From positions 1 to 64,000 of the forward strand of contig JAICKR010000001.1 in NCBI GenBank assembly GCA_025927835.1: a stretch of 64,000 nucleotides of DNA, written 5' to 3'. Below are positions 38,010-46,502 of the stretch, in pieces. The notes under the pieces were generated by a model. It was given only the letters and a program-made list of their open reading frames with translations. It searched no databases and was not told where the DNA came from. Within the stretch, counting starts at the first letter, position 1. Every line of letters begins with the position of its first letter. Both the position numbers and the translations under genes were made by a program. The stretch is from Jatrophihabitans sp. GTDB taxonomy: Bacteria; Actinomycetota; Actinomycetes; Mycobacteriales; Jatrophihabitantaceae.

Positions 38010-38607
38010 TGGGGGTTCCCTTCGCATTGGCGGCAATGCCGTCCAGGACGATGGTCAGGTACTGGCGCGCGATGGCGCCGATCGGCAGCGCGCCGCCGGG
38101 GTGGTACCAGCCGACGCCGACCCACACGGTGTCGCGCAGGAACCGGTACGACAGCTCGACGTCGAGATCGGCGCGGAAGCTGCCGTCCTGCACACCCGCC
38201 TTCAGCACGTCGTGCCACATGCCGCGGAACTCGGTGAGCCGCTCCGGGATGTAGCCGAAGCGTGGCTGCTCGGCGAGCCGGCGCGCCTCGGCCTGGTAGA
38301 TCGCCACGGCCGCGTGGTGCTCGTCGATCGCCTCGAAGGACGCGACCACGATGGCCTCGAGGGTTTCGCGCGGGGCCAGCCCGCGCGCGGCGATCTCTCG
38401 GTAGCGCTCGAACAATGCGTCGAGGAAACCGCGCAGGATCTCGTCGACCATCGACTCCTTGGAGTCGAAGTGGTGATACAGGCTGCCGGAAAGGATCCCG
38501 GCCGCGTCGGCGATGTCGCGCACGGTGGTCGCGCGCAGGCCGCGCTCGGCGAACAGCCGCGCCGCGATGTCGAGCAGCTCGCCCCTGCGATCGGTTGCCG
38601 TGGTCAT
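38002..38607 (-). CDS. kstR2: TetR-family regulator KstR2
   Basis: 201 residues. Helix-turn-helix AARLFAERGLRATTVRDIADA followed by GILSGSLYHHFDSKESMVDEIL, then a ligand domain. KstR2 represses the C/D-ring (HIP) regulon and is released by HIP-CoA. Supporting context: it is embedded, with 4-8 base overlaps, between ipdF and fadA6 as in mycobacteria and rhodococci, and a perfect KstR2 box lies at the divergent fadE30/fadD3 promoter. ATG overlaps the ipdF stop (ATGA). Confidence 0.9.
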   Translation of the reverse strand: MTTATDRRGELLDIAARLFAERGLRATTVRDIADAAGILSGSLYHHFDSKESMVDEILRGFLDALFERYREIAARGLAPRETLEAIVVASFEAIDEHHAAVAIYQAEARRLAEQPRFGYIPERLTEFRGMWHDVLKAGVQDGSFRADLDVELSYRFLRDTVWVGVGWYHPGGALPIGAIARQYLTIVLDGIAANAKGTPSG

Positions 38608-39383
38608 GCGTGCTGGCTGCTCACGGAGACGACCTCGCCGGTCAGGTAGGACGAGTAGTCGCTGGCGAGGAAGACCATCACGTTGGCGACCTCCCAGGGC
38701 TCGGCGTAGCGCCCGAACGCCTCGCGCCGGGTGAGCTCGGCGAGCAGGTCGTCGCTGGTCACCTTCACGAGGTGCGGGTGCATCGCGAGGCTCGGCGCGA
38801 CCGCGTTCACCCGGATGTTGTGTGGCGCCGCGTCCAGCGCCGCGCAGCGGGTGAGCGCCATGACGCCCGCCTTGGCGGCCGCGTAGTGGGCTTGACCTTC
38901 CTGTGCGCGCCAGCCGATCACCGAGGAGTTGTTGACGATCGCTCCCCCGCCGCCCTGCGCGACGAGCTGCCGCAGCGCGGCGCGGGTGCACCGGAACGTG
39001 CCGTTGAGCGTGACGTCGAGGACGCGCGTCCATTCCTCGTCGGTCATCTCGAGCAGCGACTTCGTCCCGCCGAGGCCGGCGTTGTTGATCATCACGTCGA
39101 GCCGGCCGAAGCTGCTCACCGCGAACTCGACGAGCCGCTGCACCTGTGCCTCGTCGGTGACATCGCACGGCACTGCGGCGACCGCACCGCCGTGCTCGGC
39201 CTTCAGCGTGTCGAGGGTCTCGCCGAGGCGGCGCTCGTGGTGGTCGCTGATGACGACCCGCGCGCCTTCCTCGAGGCAGCGGCGCGCGGCGGCCTGGCCG
39301 ATGCCGGCGCCGGCTGCGGCGGTGACGACGACGACCTTGTCGGTGAGCAGCGCGTGGCCGCCGACGTAGGGCGGGACGGTCAT
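38604..39383 (-). CDS. ipdF: Short-chain dehydrogenase IpdF
   Basis: 259 residues. Rossmann start KVVVVTAAAGAGIGQAAARR, INNAGLGG, catalytic Ser in NNSSVIGW and YAAAK. IpdF (Rv3559c in M. tuberculosis) oxidises the 5-hydroxyl of the bicyclic CoA thioester formed from HIP during C/D-ring degradation. Assignment is by length, sequence type and position between fadE30 and kstR2. The leading VTAAAGAGIG differs slightly from the usual TGxxxGxG by having Ala in place of one Gly, a feature of this group. Overlaps kstR2 and fadE30 by 4 bases each. Confidence 0.87.
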   Translation of the reverse strand: MTVPPYVGGHALLTDKVVVVTAAAGAGIGQAAARRCLEEGARVVISDHHERRLGETLDTLKAEHGGAVAAVPCDVTDEAQVQRLVEFAVSSFGRLDVMINNAGLGGTKSLLEMTDEEWTRVLDVTLNGTFRCTRAALRQLVAQGGGGAIVNNSSVIGWRAQEGQAHYAAAKAGVMALTRCAALDAAPHNIRVNAVAPSLAMHPHLVKVTSDDLLAELTRREAFGRYAEPWEVANVMVFLASDYSSYLTGEVVSVSSQHA

Positions 39384-40546
39384 ACCCGTGCCTCGCGCGG
39401 CAGGCCGAGCGTGCGCTCGGCGATGATGTTGCGCTGCACTTCGTTCGAGCCGCCGTAGATCGTGTCCGCACGGCTGAACAGGTAGAGGCGCTGCCACTGG
39501 TCGAAGTCGTCCGGCGGCGTGATCATCGATCGTGCGCCGAGCACCTGCATCGCGAGTTCGCCGAGGTTGCGGTGCCAGTTCGCCCAGAGCAGCTTGGCCA
39601 CGCTCGCCTCGCTGCCCGGCGTGCCGGACGTGACGCTGGCGAGCGTGCGCTGCGCGTGCGCGCGGATGACCTCGAGGTCGAGCCACGACCGGGTAAGCCT
39701 GTCCCGCACGACCGGGTCGTCGAACGCGCCGGTCTGCTTCGCGAGCTCGACCACCGACTCGAGTTCGCGGCGGAAGCCGACCTGCTGGCCGAGCGTGGCG
39801 ACGCCGCGCTCGAAGGCGAGCGTGCCCATCGCCACCCGCCAGCCGTCGCCGACCTCACCGACCACGAGGTCGGCATCGGTGTGTGCGTCGTCGAAGAACA
39901 CCTCGTTGAACTCGGCGGTGCCGGTGATCTGCACGATGGGCCGTACGGTGACGCCGTCCTGGTGCATCGGGACGAGCAGGTAGGACAGCCCGTGGTGGCG
40001 ACGCGAGCCCGGTTCGGTACGCGCGACCACGAAGCACCAGTCGGACAGGTGTGCCATCGAGGTCCAGACCTTCTGGCCGTTGACCGACCAGTGGTCGTCC
40101 TCGAGTACGGCGCTGGTCGAGACGGACGCGAGGTCCGAGCCCGCGCCGGGCTCGGAGTAGCCCTGGCACCACAGCTCGTCGACCGCGACGATCTTGGGCA
40201 GGAAGCGCCGCTTCTGCGCCTCGGTGCCGAACGCGATCAGCGTCGGGCCGAGCAGTTCCTCGCCGAAGTGGTTGACCTTGTGCGGCGCGTCGGCGCGGGC
40301 GAACTCCTCGTGGAAGATCACCTGCTGGGCGGTGCTGGCGCCGCGGCCGCCCCACTCGACCGGCCAGCCCAGACACGTCCAGCCGGCCTGCGCGAGGTAG
40401 CGGTTCCAGTCGCGCCGCTCGTCCCAGGCCTCGTGCTCGCGGCCAGGGCCGCCGACGCCGCGCAGCTCCTTGAACTCGCCTGCCAGGGCGGTTTCCAGCC
40501 AGTCGCGCACCTCGGTGCGGAAGGCGGCGTCCTGGCTCGTCTGCAC
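39380..40546 (-). CDS. fadE30: Acyl-CoA dehydrogenase FadE30
   Basis: 388 residues; M. tuberculosis FadE30 is 385. FadE30 introduces the double bond into the propionyl side chain of 5-OH-HIP-CoA. Seen: WPVEWGGRGAS near residue 70, the flavin loop QGYSEPGAGSDLAS, VNGQKVWTSMAH, and the C-terminal ADTIYGGSNEVQRNIIAER. GTG start chosen (MQTSQDAAFR) because the upstream TTG would sit on the KstR2 box. First gene of the minus-strand C/D-ring operon; its promoter is shared with fadD3. Confidence 0.92.
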   Translation of the reverse strand: MQTSQDAAFRTEVRDWLETALAGEFKELRGVGGPGREHEAWDERRDWNRYLAQAGWTCLGWPVEWGGRGASTAQQVIFHEEFARADAPHKVNHFGEELLGPTLIAFGTEAQKRRFLPKIVAVDELWCQGYSEPGAGSDLASVSTSAVLEDDHWSVNGQKVWTSMAHLSDWCFVVARTEPGSRRHHGLSYLLVPMHQDGVTVRPIVQITGTAEFNEVFFDDAHTDADLVVGEVGDGWRVAMGTLAFERGVATLGQQVGFRRELESVVELAKQTGAFDDPVVRDRLTRSWLDLEVIRAHAQRTLASVTSGTPGSEASVAKLLWANWHRNLGELAMQVLGARSMITPPDDFDQWQRLYLFSRADTIYGGSNEVQRNIIAERTLGLPREARV

Positions 40547-40562
40547 CCTCGTACGGTACCCT

Positions 40563-40576
40563 ACCAAGCACTTGCT
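40563..40576. promoter_or_regulatory. KstR2 operator between fadE30 and fadD3
   Basis: ACCAAGCACTTGCT fits the published KstR2 palindrome AnCAAGnnCTTGnT at every defined position. It lies midway between the divergent starts, 17 bases from each, so one repressor dimer could cover both promoters. This agrees with kstR2 being encoded in the left-going operon. Confidence 0.9.
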
Positions 40577-40593
40577 AGGTACGGTCTGGAGCT

Positions 40594-42099
40594 GTGTTGA
40601 CCACCATCCCCGAGGCGCTGCGGCGCGCCGCCGATACCTTCGGCGACGCGGACGCGGTCGTGGACGGGGATGTCCGGCTGAGCTGGCGCGAGCTGCTGGA
40701 CGAGGTGCGCACGGCGGCCCGGTTCTACCTCGCGCAGGGCGTGCGGCCCGGCCACCGGGTGGCGGTCTGGGCGCCGAACACCTGGCACTGGGTCGTCGCC
40801 GCGCTCGGCGTCCACTACGCCGGCGCGACGCTGGTCCCGATCAACACCCGCTACACCGGCCACGAGGCGCACGACATCCTCGAGCGCACCGGGGCCGTGG
40901 GTCTCGTCGTGGTCCGCGACTTCCTCGGCACCGACCGGCTCGCGCAGCTGCGCGATGTCGGGCCGCTACCCGCGCTCACGGCCGTGGTGCAACTGCCCGA
41001 CGGCTGGGACGAGGTGCGCGCGGGCGCCGGTGCGAGTGGCGACGACCCGGATGCGCGTGCCGCGGCGGTCCGCGACGACGACGTCAGCGACATCCTGTTC
41101 ACGTCCGGAACGACCGGTCGGTCGAAGGGTGTGCTGTCCGCGCACCGGCAGGTGGTCGACGTGGCGCGGGCCTGGGCCGAGTGCGGCGAGGTCGACGCAG
41201 CCGATCGCTACCTCGTCATAAACCCGTTCTTCCACAGCTTCGGCTACAAGGCGGGCATCGTGGCCTGCCTGCTCACCGGCGCCACGATCGTGCCGCAGGC
41301 GATGTACGACGTCGAGACCGCGATGCGGCTCGTGCAGGACGAGCGCATCACCGTGCTGCCCGGCGCGCCGACGATCTTCCAGACGATCCTCGACCACCCG
41401 GCGCGCGCCACGTACGACCTGTCGTCGCTGCGCTTCGCGGTCACCGGGGCGGCGATCGTGCCGGTCGCGCTCGTCGAGCGGATGCAGCGCGAGCTCAGCT
41501 TCGAGATCGTGCTCACCGCGTTCGGCATGACCGAGGCCGTGGTCGCCACCATGTGCCGGCGCGATGACGCACCCGAGGTCGTCGCGCGCACCTGCGGCCG
41601 CGCGGTGGCCGGGTTCGAGACACGCATCGGCGAGCAGGGCGAACTGCTCTTGCGCGGGCCGAACGTCATGCTCGGCTATCTCGACGACGACGACGCGACC
41701 AAGGCCGCGATCGACGCCGACGGCTGGCTGCACACCGGCGACGTCGGCAACCTCGACGCGGACGGCTACCTGACGATCACGGACCGGCTCAAGGACATGT
41801 ACATCAGCGGCGGCTTCAACGTGTACCCGGCCGAGGTCGAACAGGCGCTGGCCCGGCTGGACGGGGTGGCCGAGTCCGCGGTGATCGGCGTCGCGGACGA
41901 GCGGCTCGGTGAGGTCGGACTGGCGCTCGTCGTGGCGAAGCCGGACGCTGAACTGCGCGCCGACGACGTGATCGCGTTCGCGCGTGAGCGGCTCGCCAAC
42001 TACAAGGTGCCGCGCCGGGTCGAGTTCGTGGACGCACTGCCGCGCAACCTCGCCGGCAAGGTGCTCAAGGTGCAACTGCGCAGGGAGTGGATGCCGTGA
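40594..42099 (+). CDS. fadD3: HIP-CoA ligase FadD3
   Basis: 501-residue acyl-CoA synthetase that activates HIP (the indanedione propanoate left after A/B-ring removal) to HIP-CoA, the KstR2 effector. AMP-binding FTSGTTGRSKGV near 170, FGMTEAV, DGWLHTGDVGNLDADGYL, DRLKDMYISGGFNVYP and the C-terminal NLAGKVLK catalytic Lys are present. GTG start 17 bases from the KstR2 box, so the message is nearly leaderless. The stop overlaps the next gene's GTG (GTGA). First of the right-going C/D-ring operon. Confidence 0.93.
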   Translation: MLTTIPEALRRAADTFGDADAVVDGDVRLSWRELLDEVRTAARFYLAQGVRPGHRVAVWAPNTWHWVVAALGVHYAGATLVPINTRYTGHEAHDILERTGAVGLVVVRDFLGTDRLAQLRDVGPLPALTAVVQLPDGWDEVRAGAGASGDDPDARAAAVRDDDVSDILFTSGTTGRSKGVLSAHRQVVDVARAWAECGEVDAADRYLVINPFFHSFGYKAGIVACLLTGATIVPQAMYDVETAMRLVQDERITVLPGAPTIFQTILDHPARATYDLSSLRFAVTGAAIVPVALVERMQRELSFEIVLTAFGMTEAVVATMCRRDDAPEVVARTCGRAVAGFETRIGEQGELLLRGPNVMLGYLDDDDATKAAIDADGWLHTGDVGNLDADGYLTITDRLKDMYISGGFNVYPAEVEQALARLDGVAESAVIGVADERLGEVGLALVVAKPDAELRADDVIAFARERLANYKVPRRVEFVDALPRNLAGKVLKVQLRREWMP

Positions 42100-42950
42100 G
42101 TGAAGAGCAGCCGGTTGCGTACGAGGTGCGCGGCTCGACGGCCGTCGTCACGATGGACCGGGCCGACTACCGCAATGCGCAGAACTCGAAGATGACCTAT
42201 GCGCTGGACGCGGCGTTCCAGCGAGCGGTCGACGACGACAGCGTGAAGGTCATCGTGCTGGGCGGGTCGGGCAAGCACTTTTCCGCCGGGCACGACATCG
42301 GGACGCCGGGTCGCGACGTCGAGGTGCACTACGACAACGAGGCGATCATCTGGTGGGACCACGTGGGGCGCGACGGCGGCGACCTGCGCTACGCCCGCGA
42401 GATGGAGGTCTACCTCGGCATGTGCCGGCGGTGGCGCGAAATCCCCAAGCCGACCATCGCGATGGTGCAGGGCGCCTGTATCGCCGGCGGGCTGATGCTC
42501 GCGTTCGTGTGTGACCTCATCGTCGCCTCGGACGACGCGTTCTTCGGCGATCCGGTCGTGCGCATGGGCATCCCCGGCGTCGAGTACTTCGCGCACCCGT
42601 GGGTGATCGGCCCGCGGGCGGCGAAGGAGATCCTGTTCACCGGCGACCGGTTCTCCGCGCAGCGCGCCTACGAGTGGGGCATGGTCAACCGTGTCGTGCA
42701 ACGCGACTCGCTCGAGGACGAGACGTTCGCGATCGCGGCGCGGATCGCCGAGATGCCGCGGTTCGGGCTCGCGCTCACCAAGCGCGCGGTCAACCAGTGC
42801 GAGGACGCGATGGGCATGCGCAACGGGATGGACTCGGTGTTCGGGCTGCACCACTTCGCGCACGCGCACAACGCCGAGACCGGCGCCGACTCGCTCGGCG
42901 GCATGAACGCGAAGTCGATGAAGGACTCGGCGAAGGAATCGGCCACCTGA
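42096..42950 (+). CDS. Enoyl-CoA hydratase family protein in the C/D-ring operon
   Basis: 284-residue crotonase. VVTMDRADYRNAQNSKMT, oxyanion-hole GGSGKHFSAGHDIG, VQGACIAGGLMLAFVCDLIVAS, FFGDPVVRMGIPGVE and an unusually long hydrophilic insertion about residues 70-105 (EVHYDNEAIIWWDHVG). GTG start overlaps fadD3 (GTGA), and the stop overlaps fadE31 (TGATG). It probably hydrates or isomerises an unsaturated C/D-ring CoA intermediate. Mycobacterium tuberculosis, as I recall, has no gene here between fadD3 and fadE31, so the exact step is unassigned. Confidence 0.85.
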   Translation: MSEEQPVAYEVRGSTAVVTMDRADYRNAQNSKMTYALDAAFQRAVDDDSVKVIVLGGSGKHFSAGHDIGTPGRDVEVHYDNEAIIWWDHVGRDGGDLRYAREMEVYLGMCRRWREIPKPTIAMVQGACIAGGLMLAFVCDLIVASDDAFFGDPVVRMGIPGVEYFAHPWVIGPRAAKEILFTGDRFSAQRAYEWGMVNRVVQRDSLEDETFAIAARIAEMPRFGLALTKRAVNQCEDAMGMRNGMDSVFGLHHFAHAHNAETGADSLGGMNAKSMKDSAKESAT

Positions 42951-44071
42951 TGGATCTCGAGCTGGACGCGGACACGGTCGCCTTCCGCGACGAAGTGCGC
43001 GAGTTCCTGCGCGCGCACGTCCCGTCCCCGCGACTGCCGTCGATGGACACCCCGGGCGGGTTCGACGCGCACCGCGAGTGGGAGCACACGCTCGCCGAGG
43101 CACGGCTGTCGGCCGTCTCGTGGCCGCACGAGTTCGGCGGCCGCGACGCCTCGCTGACGCAGTGGGTGGTGTTCGAGGAGGAGTACTTCCGCGCGCAGGC
43201 GCCGCTGCGGGTGAGCCAGAACGGCATCTTCCTGCTCGCGCCGACGTTGTTCGCGCACGGCACTCCCGACCAGCTGCAGCGCCTTCTTCCGCCGATGGCA
43301 CGTGCCGACGAGATCTGGGCGCAGGCCTGGTCGGAACCGGAGGCCGGCAGTGACCTCGCCGGTATCACGTCCCGTGCGGTGCGTACCGGCGGGGGTTGGC
43401 TGCTGTCGGGGCAGAAGACCTGGTCGACCCGCGCGACCTACGCCGACCGCGGTTTCGGGCTGTTCCGCAGCGACCCGGACGCGGAGCGCCATCGCGGGCT
43501 GACCTACTTCATGTTCGACCTGCGCGCCGACGGCGTGACCGTGCGCGGCATCCCGCAGCTGGACGGCGAGCCGGGTTTCGCCGAGATCTTCCTCGACGAC
43601 GTGTTCGTCCCGGACGCGGACGTTCTCGGTGGGGTCGGCGAGGGGTGGAAGGTCGCGATGTCGACCGCGTCCAACGAGCGCGGCTTGTCACTGCGTTCCC
43701 CCGGTCGGTTCCTCGCCGCCGCGGATCGGCTGGTCGAGCTCGCGGACGGCGTCGACGACACGGCGCTGACCGATCGGGTGGTCGACGCGTGGATCGGTGC
43801 GCGCGCGTACGAGCTGCACACCTGGGCCACGGTGAGCCGGCTCGCCGACGGCGGCGAGCTCGGCGCCGAGTCGTCGGTCGGCAAGCTGTTCTGGTCGGAG
43901 CTCGACGTCGCGCTGCACGAGACCGCGCTCGACCTGCTCGGTGCGCGCGGCGAGCTGGCCGGCGACTGGATGTCCGGCTACCTGTTCTCCCTCGCCGGCC
44001 CGATCTATGCCGGCACGAACGAGATCCAGCGCAACGTCGTCGCCGAACGGCTGCTGGGACTCCCACGATGA
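42950..44071 (+). CDS. fadE31: Acyl-CoA dehydrogenase FadE31
   Basis: 373 residues (M. tuberculosis FadE31 about 376). VSWPHEFGGRDAS, flavin loop QAWSEPEAGSDLAG, LLSGQKTWSTRA and the C-terminal AGPIYAGTNEIQRNVVAERLLG. The overlapping array fadE31-fadE32-fadE33 mirrors mycobacteria, where neighbouring FadE genes encode subunits of alpha2beta2 dehydrogenases acting on steroid CoA esters. This is the partner that keeps the full C-terminal motif. ATG overlaps the preceding stop. Confidence 0.9.
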   Translation: MDLELDADTVAFRDEVREFLRAHVPSPRLPSMDTPGGFDAHREWEHTLAEARLSAVSWPHEFGGRDASLTQWVVFEEEYFRAQAPLRVSQNGIFLLAPTLFAHGTPDQLQRLLPPMARADEIWAQAWSEPEAGSDLAGITSRAVRTGGGWLLSGQKTWSTRATYADRGFGLFRSDPDAERHRGLTYFMFDLRADGVTVRGIPQLDGEPGFAEIFLDDVFVPDADVLGGVGEGWKVAMSTASNERGLSLRSPGRFLAAADRLVELADGVDDTALTDRVVDAWIGARAYELHTWATVSRLADGGELGAESSVGKLFWSELDVALHETALDLLGARGELAGDWMSGYLFSLAGPIYAGTNEIQRNVVAERLLGLPR

Positions 44072-44979
44072 GGTTCAGGTTCGAGGCGGAGCAGCGTCAG
44101 TTCGAGGCGAGCCTGCGCGACCTGCTCGCCTCGGCCGACGTGCCGTCGGTGGCGCGCGCCTGGGCGAGCGGTGACTACGCGAGCGGGCGCAAGCTGTGGC
44201 AGCGACTCACCGAGCTCGGTGTCGGCGAGCTGGCCGAACACCCGGTCGAGCTCGTCATCGCGTTCGAGGAGCTCGGCCGCGCGGCGGTGCCCGGCCCGTA
44301 CGTCGAGTCCGTCGCGGTGCTGCCGGTGCTGCTGCCGGACCGCGATGGTGAGCTCATGGCCACCGTCGCGGCCCCGCCGGCCGTGCCGTTCGGTTGCGAC
44401 GCCGCAGCCGCTGACGCCTGGTACGTACTCGACGGCACGACGCTGCACGCGGCAACCGTCGAGGACGAGATCGCGTCCGTCGACGCGGCGCGGCGGCTGG
44501 CGGTCCTTCGTGCCGGCGACGTCGTCGCATCCGACGTGGACGCCGAGGCCGCGCTCGATCGCGGCGCGTTGGCCACCGCGGCGCAGCTGCTCGGCGCCGG
44601 CTACGGCCTGCTGCACCGCGCCACCGAGTACGCCGAAGCCCGCCGCCAGTTCGGCAAACCGATCGGCTCGTTCCAGGCCATCAAGCATCAGCTCGCCGAC
44701 GTGTACGTGGGCCTCGAGCTGGCCCGTCCGCTGCTGTTCGGTGCGGCGCTCGGGCTCGACGGGCCGACCCGGTCCCGCGACGTCTCGGCCGCGAAGGTCG
44801 CCTGCACCGGCGCCGCCTACCGGGCCGCGCGCGCTGCGCTGCAGGTGCACGGAGCGATCGGCTACACCGCTGAGTACGACCTCGCCCTGTGGCTGACGAA
44901 GGTGCGTGCCTTGGTCTCGGCCTGGGGCACGCAACGCTTCCACCGCGATCGTGTGCTGGCGGCGGTGCGGGTTGGCTGA
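44068..44979 (+). CDS. fadE32: Acyl-CoA dehydrogenase FadE32
   Basis: 303 residues, shorter than a usual FadE. The C-terminal core EARRQFGKPIGSFQAIKHQLADVYVGLE and ALQVHGAIGYTAEYDLALW are present, whereas the final IYxGTNEIQRN motif of FadE31 is absent and the first barrel part is abbreviated. This fits a non-identical subunit of a heterotetramer with FadE31 or FadE33. ATG overlaps the fadE31 stop (ATGA). FadE32 is implicated late in C/D-ring breakdown; assignment rests on synteny. Confidence 0.87.
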   Translation: MRFRFEAEQRQFEASLRDLLASADVPSVARAWASGDYASGRKLWQRLTELGVGELAEHPVELVIAFEELGRAAVPGPYVESVAVLPVLLPDRDGELMATVAAPPAVPFGCDAAAADAWYVLDGTTLHAATVEDEIASVDAARRLAVLRAGDVVASDVDAEAALDRGALATAAQLLGAGYGLLHRATEYAEARRQFGKPIGSFQAIKHQLADVYVGLELARPLLFGAALGLDGPTRSRDVSAAKVACTGAAYRAARAALQVHGAIGYTAEYDLALWLTKVRALVSAWGTQRFHRDRVLAAVRVG

Positions 44980-46012
44980 GCTGACCGAAGAGCAGCGCGG
45001 GCTGCGCGACGCGGTCCGCACCCTGCTCGCAAAACGCAGCGACAGTGCCGCGGTGCGCCGCGCCGCGGAGACCGGGTGCGGCTACGACGCGGACCTGTGG
45101 CAGGTGCTGTGCGCGCAGATCGGTGTCGCCGCACTGGCGGTGCCGGAGCGCTTCGGCGGCGTCGGCGCCGGCCCGCGCGAGGTGCAGCTCGTGATGGAGG
45201 AACTGGGCCGGGCACTGACGCCGAGCCCGATGCTGTCCACAGTGCTGGCGAGCGCGTTGCTCCGTGCGCTCGACGACGACGAGGAGTCGGCCCGGTTGCT
45301 GCCGCGCATCGCCGAGGGCGCTGTCGCCGCGACCGCGTGGGCGGATCTGGACGGTCATTGGGGCGGCGGCGCGGTGCAGGTGCGCGACGGGCAGCTCAGC
45401 GGCACGGCGCACTACGTCCTCGACGGCGACACCGCCGAGATCCTGCTCGTCGTCGCCGACGGCGCGGTGTACGACGTCGACCCGGCGCGCGCCGAACGGG
45501 CACGCACGCCGGCGATGGACGTCACCCGGCGGCTCGCCACGGTGCGCCTCGAGGCGGTCGAGGGCACCCGTATCGGGCCGGCCGACGCGACCGCCGCGCT
45601 TGCGTCGGCGCTGGACGACACCGTGATCACCCTCGCGGCCGAGCAGGTCGGCGGTGCGGAGGCGGCGTTGCAGCTGACGGTCGAGTACGCGAAGGTCCGC
45701 CAGCAGTTCGGCCGGCCCATCGGCAGCTTCCAGGCGCTCAAGCACCGGATGGCCGACCTCTACGTCCGGCTCGAGGCAGCCAGGTCGGCCGCATACGCTG
45801 CGGCCGAGGGTGCCGTGCTGCCGTCCGTGGCGAAGGCCTACTGCTCCGAGGCGTTCCAGGCGATCGCGGCCGACACGATCCAGTTGCACGGCGGCATCGC
45901 GATCACGTGGGAGCACGACGCGCACCTGTACTTCAAGCGCGCCCATGCGAGTGCCGCACTGTTCGGCGCACCCGAGGCGCACGTCGCCCGACTGACCAGG
46001 GAGCTCATGTGA
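44972..46012 (+). CDS. fadE33: Acyl-CoA dehydrogenase FadE33
   Basis: 346 residues. LAVPERFGGVGAGPREVQLVMEELG, VRQQFGRPIGSFQALKHRMADLYVR and IQLHGGIAITWEHDAHLYFKRA mark the family; as in FadE32, the C-terminal IYxGTNEIQRN segment is missing. TTG start (MAELTEEQRGL) overlaps fadE32 by 8 bases; a GTG about 21 bases upstream is the alternative. The stop overlaps the SnoaL-like gene. Expected to pair with FadE31 or FadE32. Confidence 0.87.
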   Translation: MAELTEEQRGLRDAVRTLLAKRSDSAAVRRAAETGCGYDADLWQVLCAQIGVAALAVPERFGGVGAGPREVQLVMEELGRALTPSPMLSTVLASALLRALDDDEESARLLPRIAEGAVAATAWADLDGHWGGGAVQVRDGQLSGTAHYVLDGDTAEILLVVADGAVYDVDPARAERARTPAMDVTRRLATVRLEAVEGTRIGPADATAALASALDDTVITLAAEQVGGAEAALQLTVEYAKVRQQFGRPIGSFQALKHRMADLYVRLEAARSAAYAAAEGAVLPSVAKAYCSEAFQAIAADTIQLHGGIAITWEHDAHLYFKRAHASAALFGAPEAHVARLTRELM

Positions 46013-46440
46013 AGACGCTGGAGGAACTCTCCGACCGGCTCGAGATCCAGGACCTCATCACCGCGTACAGCTACGCGATCGACTTCCACCGCTTCGACGA
46101 CCTCGACGAGATCTGCACCCCGGACGCCACTCTCGACTTCACCGCGACCGGTGGCGTCGCCGGGTCGCTGCCGGAGATCAAGGCGTGGCTGACGTCGGTA
46201 CTCGCCGCGCACTTCGCCGGACACCAGCACTTGGTGGCCACAAGTGAGGTGAAGCTCGACGGCGACGAGGCGCAAGCTCGCACGCTGTGCCACAACCCGA
46301 TGTGGTTCGCCGACCCCGCTGCTCCTCCGCTGTTCGTCGGTCTCTGGTACCACGACACGTTCGCCCGCACTGCCGACGGCTGGCGCATGACGAGCCGCGT
46401 CCAGCAGAAGGGTTACCTGCACGGCCTGCCCGCCCGCTGA
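46009..46440 (+). CDS. SnoaL/NTF2-fold protein closing the C/D-ring operon
   Basis: 143 residues, SnoaL_4-type NTF2 fold: LSDRLEIQDLITAYSYAIDFHRFDDLDEICTPDATLDF (given here only as the family start) with the typical Tyr/Asp/Asp spacing, and YHDTFARTADGWRMTSRV at the end. GTG start is embedded in the fadE33 stop (ATGTGA), so it is translated with the KstR2-controlled genes. NTF2-fold enzymes include ketosteroid isomerase, SnoaL cyclases and dehydratases. No mechanism is visible, but a catalytic role on a cyclic intermediate is reasonable. Confidence 0.8.
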   Translation: MKTLEELSDRLEIQDLITAYSYAIDFHRFDDLDEICTPDATLDFTATGGVAGSLPEIKAWLTSVLAAHFAGHQHLVATSEVKLDGDEAQARTLCHNPMWFADPAAPPLFVGLWYHDTFARTADGWRMTSRVQQKGYLHGLPAR

Positions 46441-46502
46441 CCGCTGCGGCGAGCAGCGCGAAGGGCCTCGCCAAACACGGCCTGTGAACCGCGGGCCGGC
46501 GG

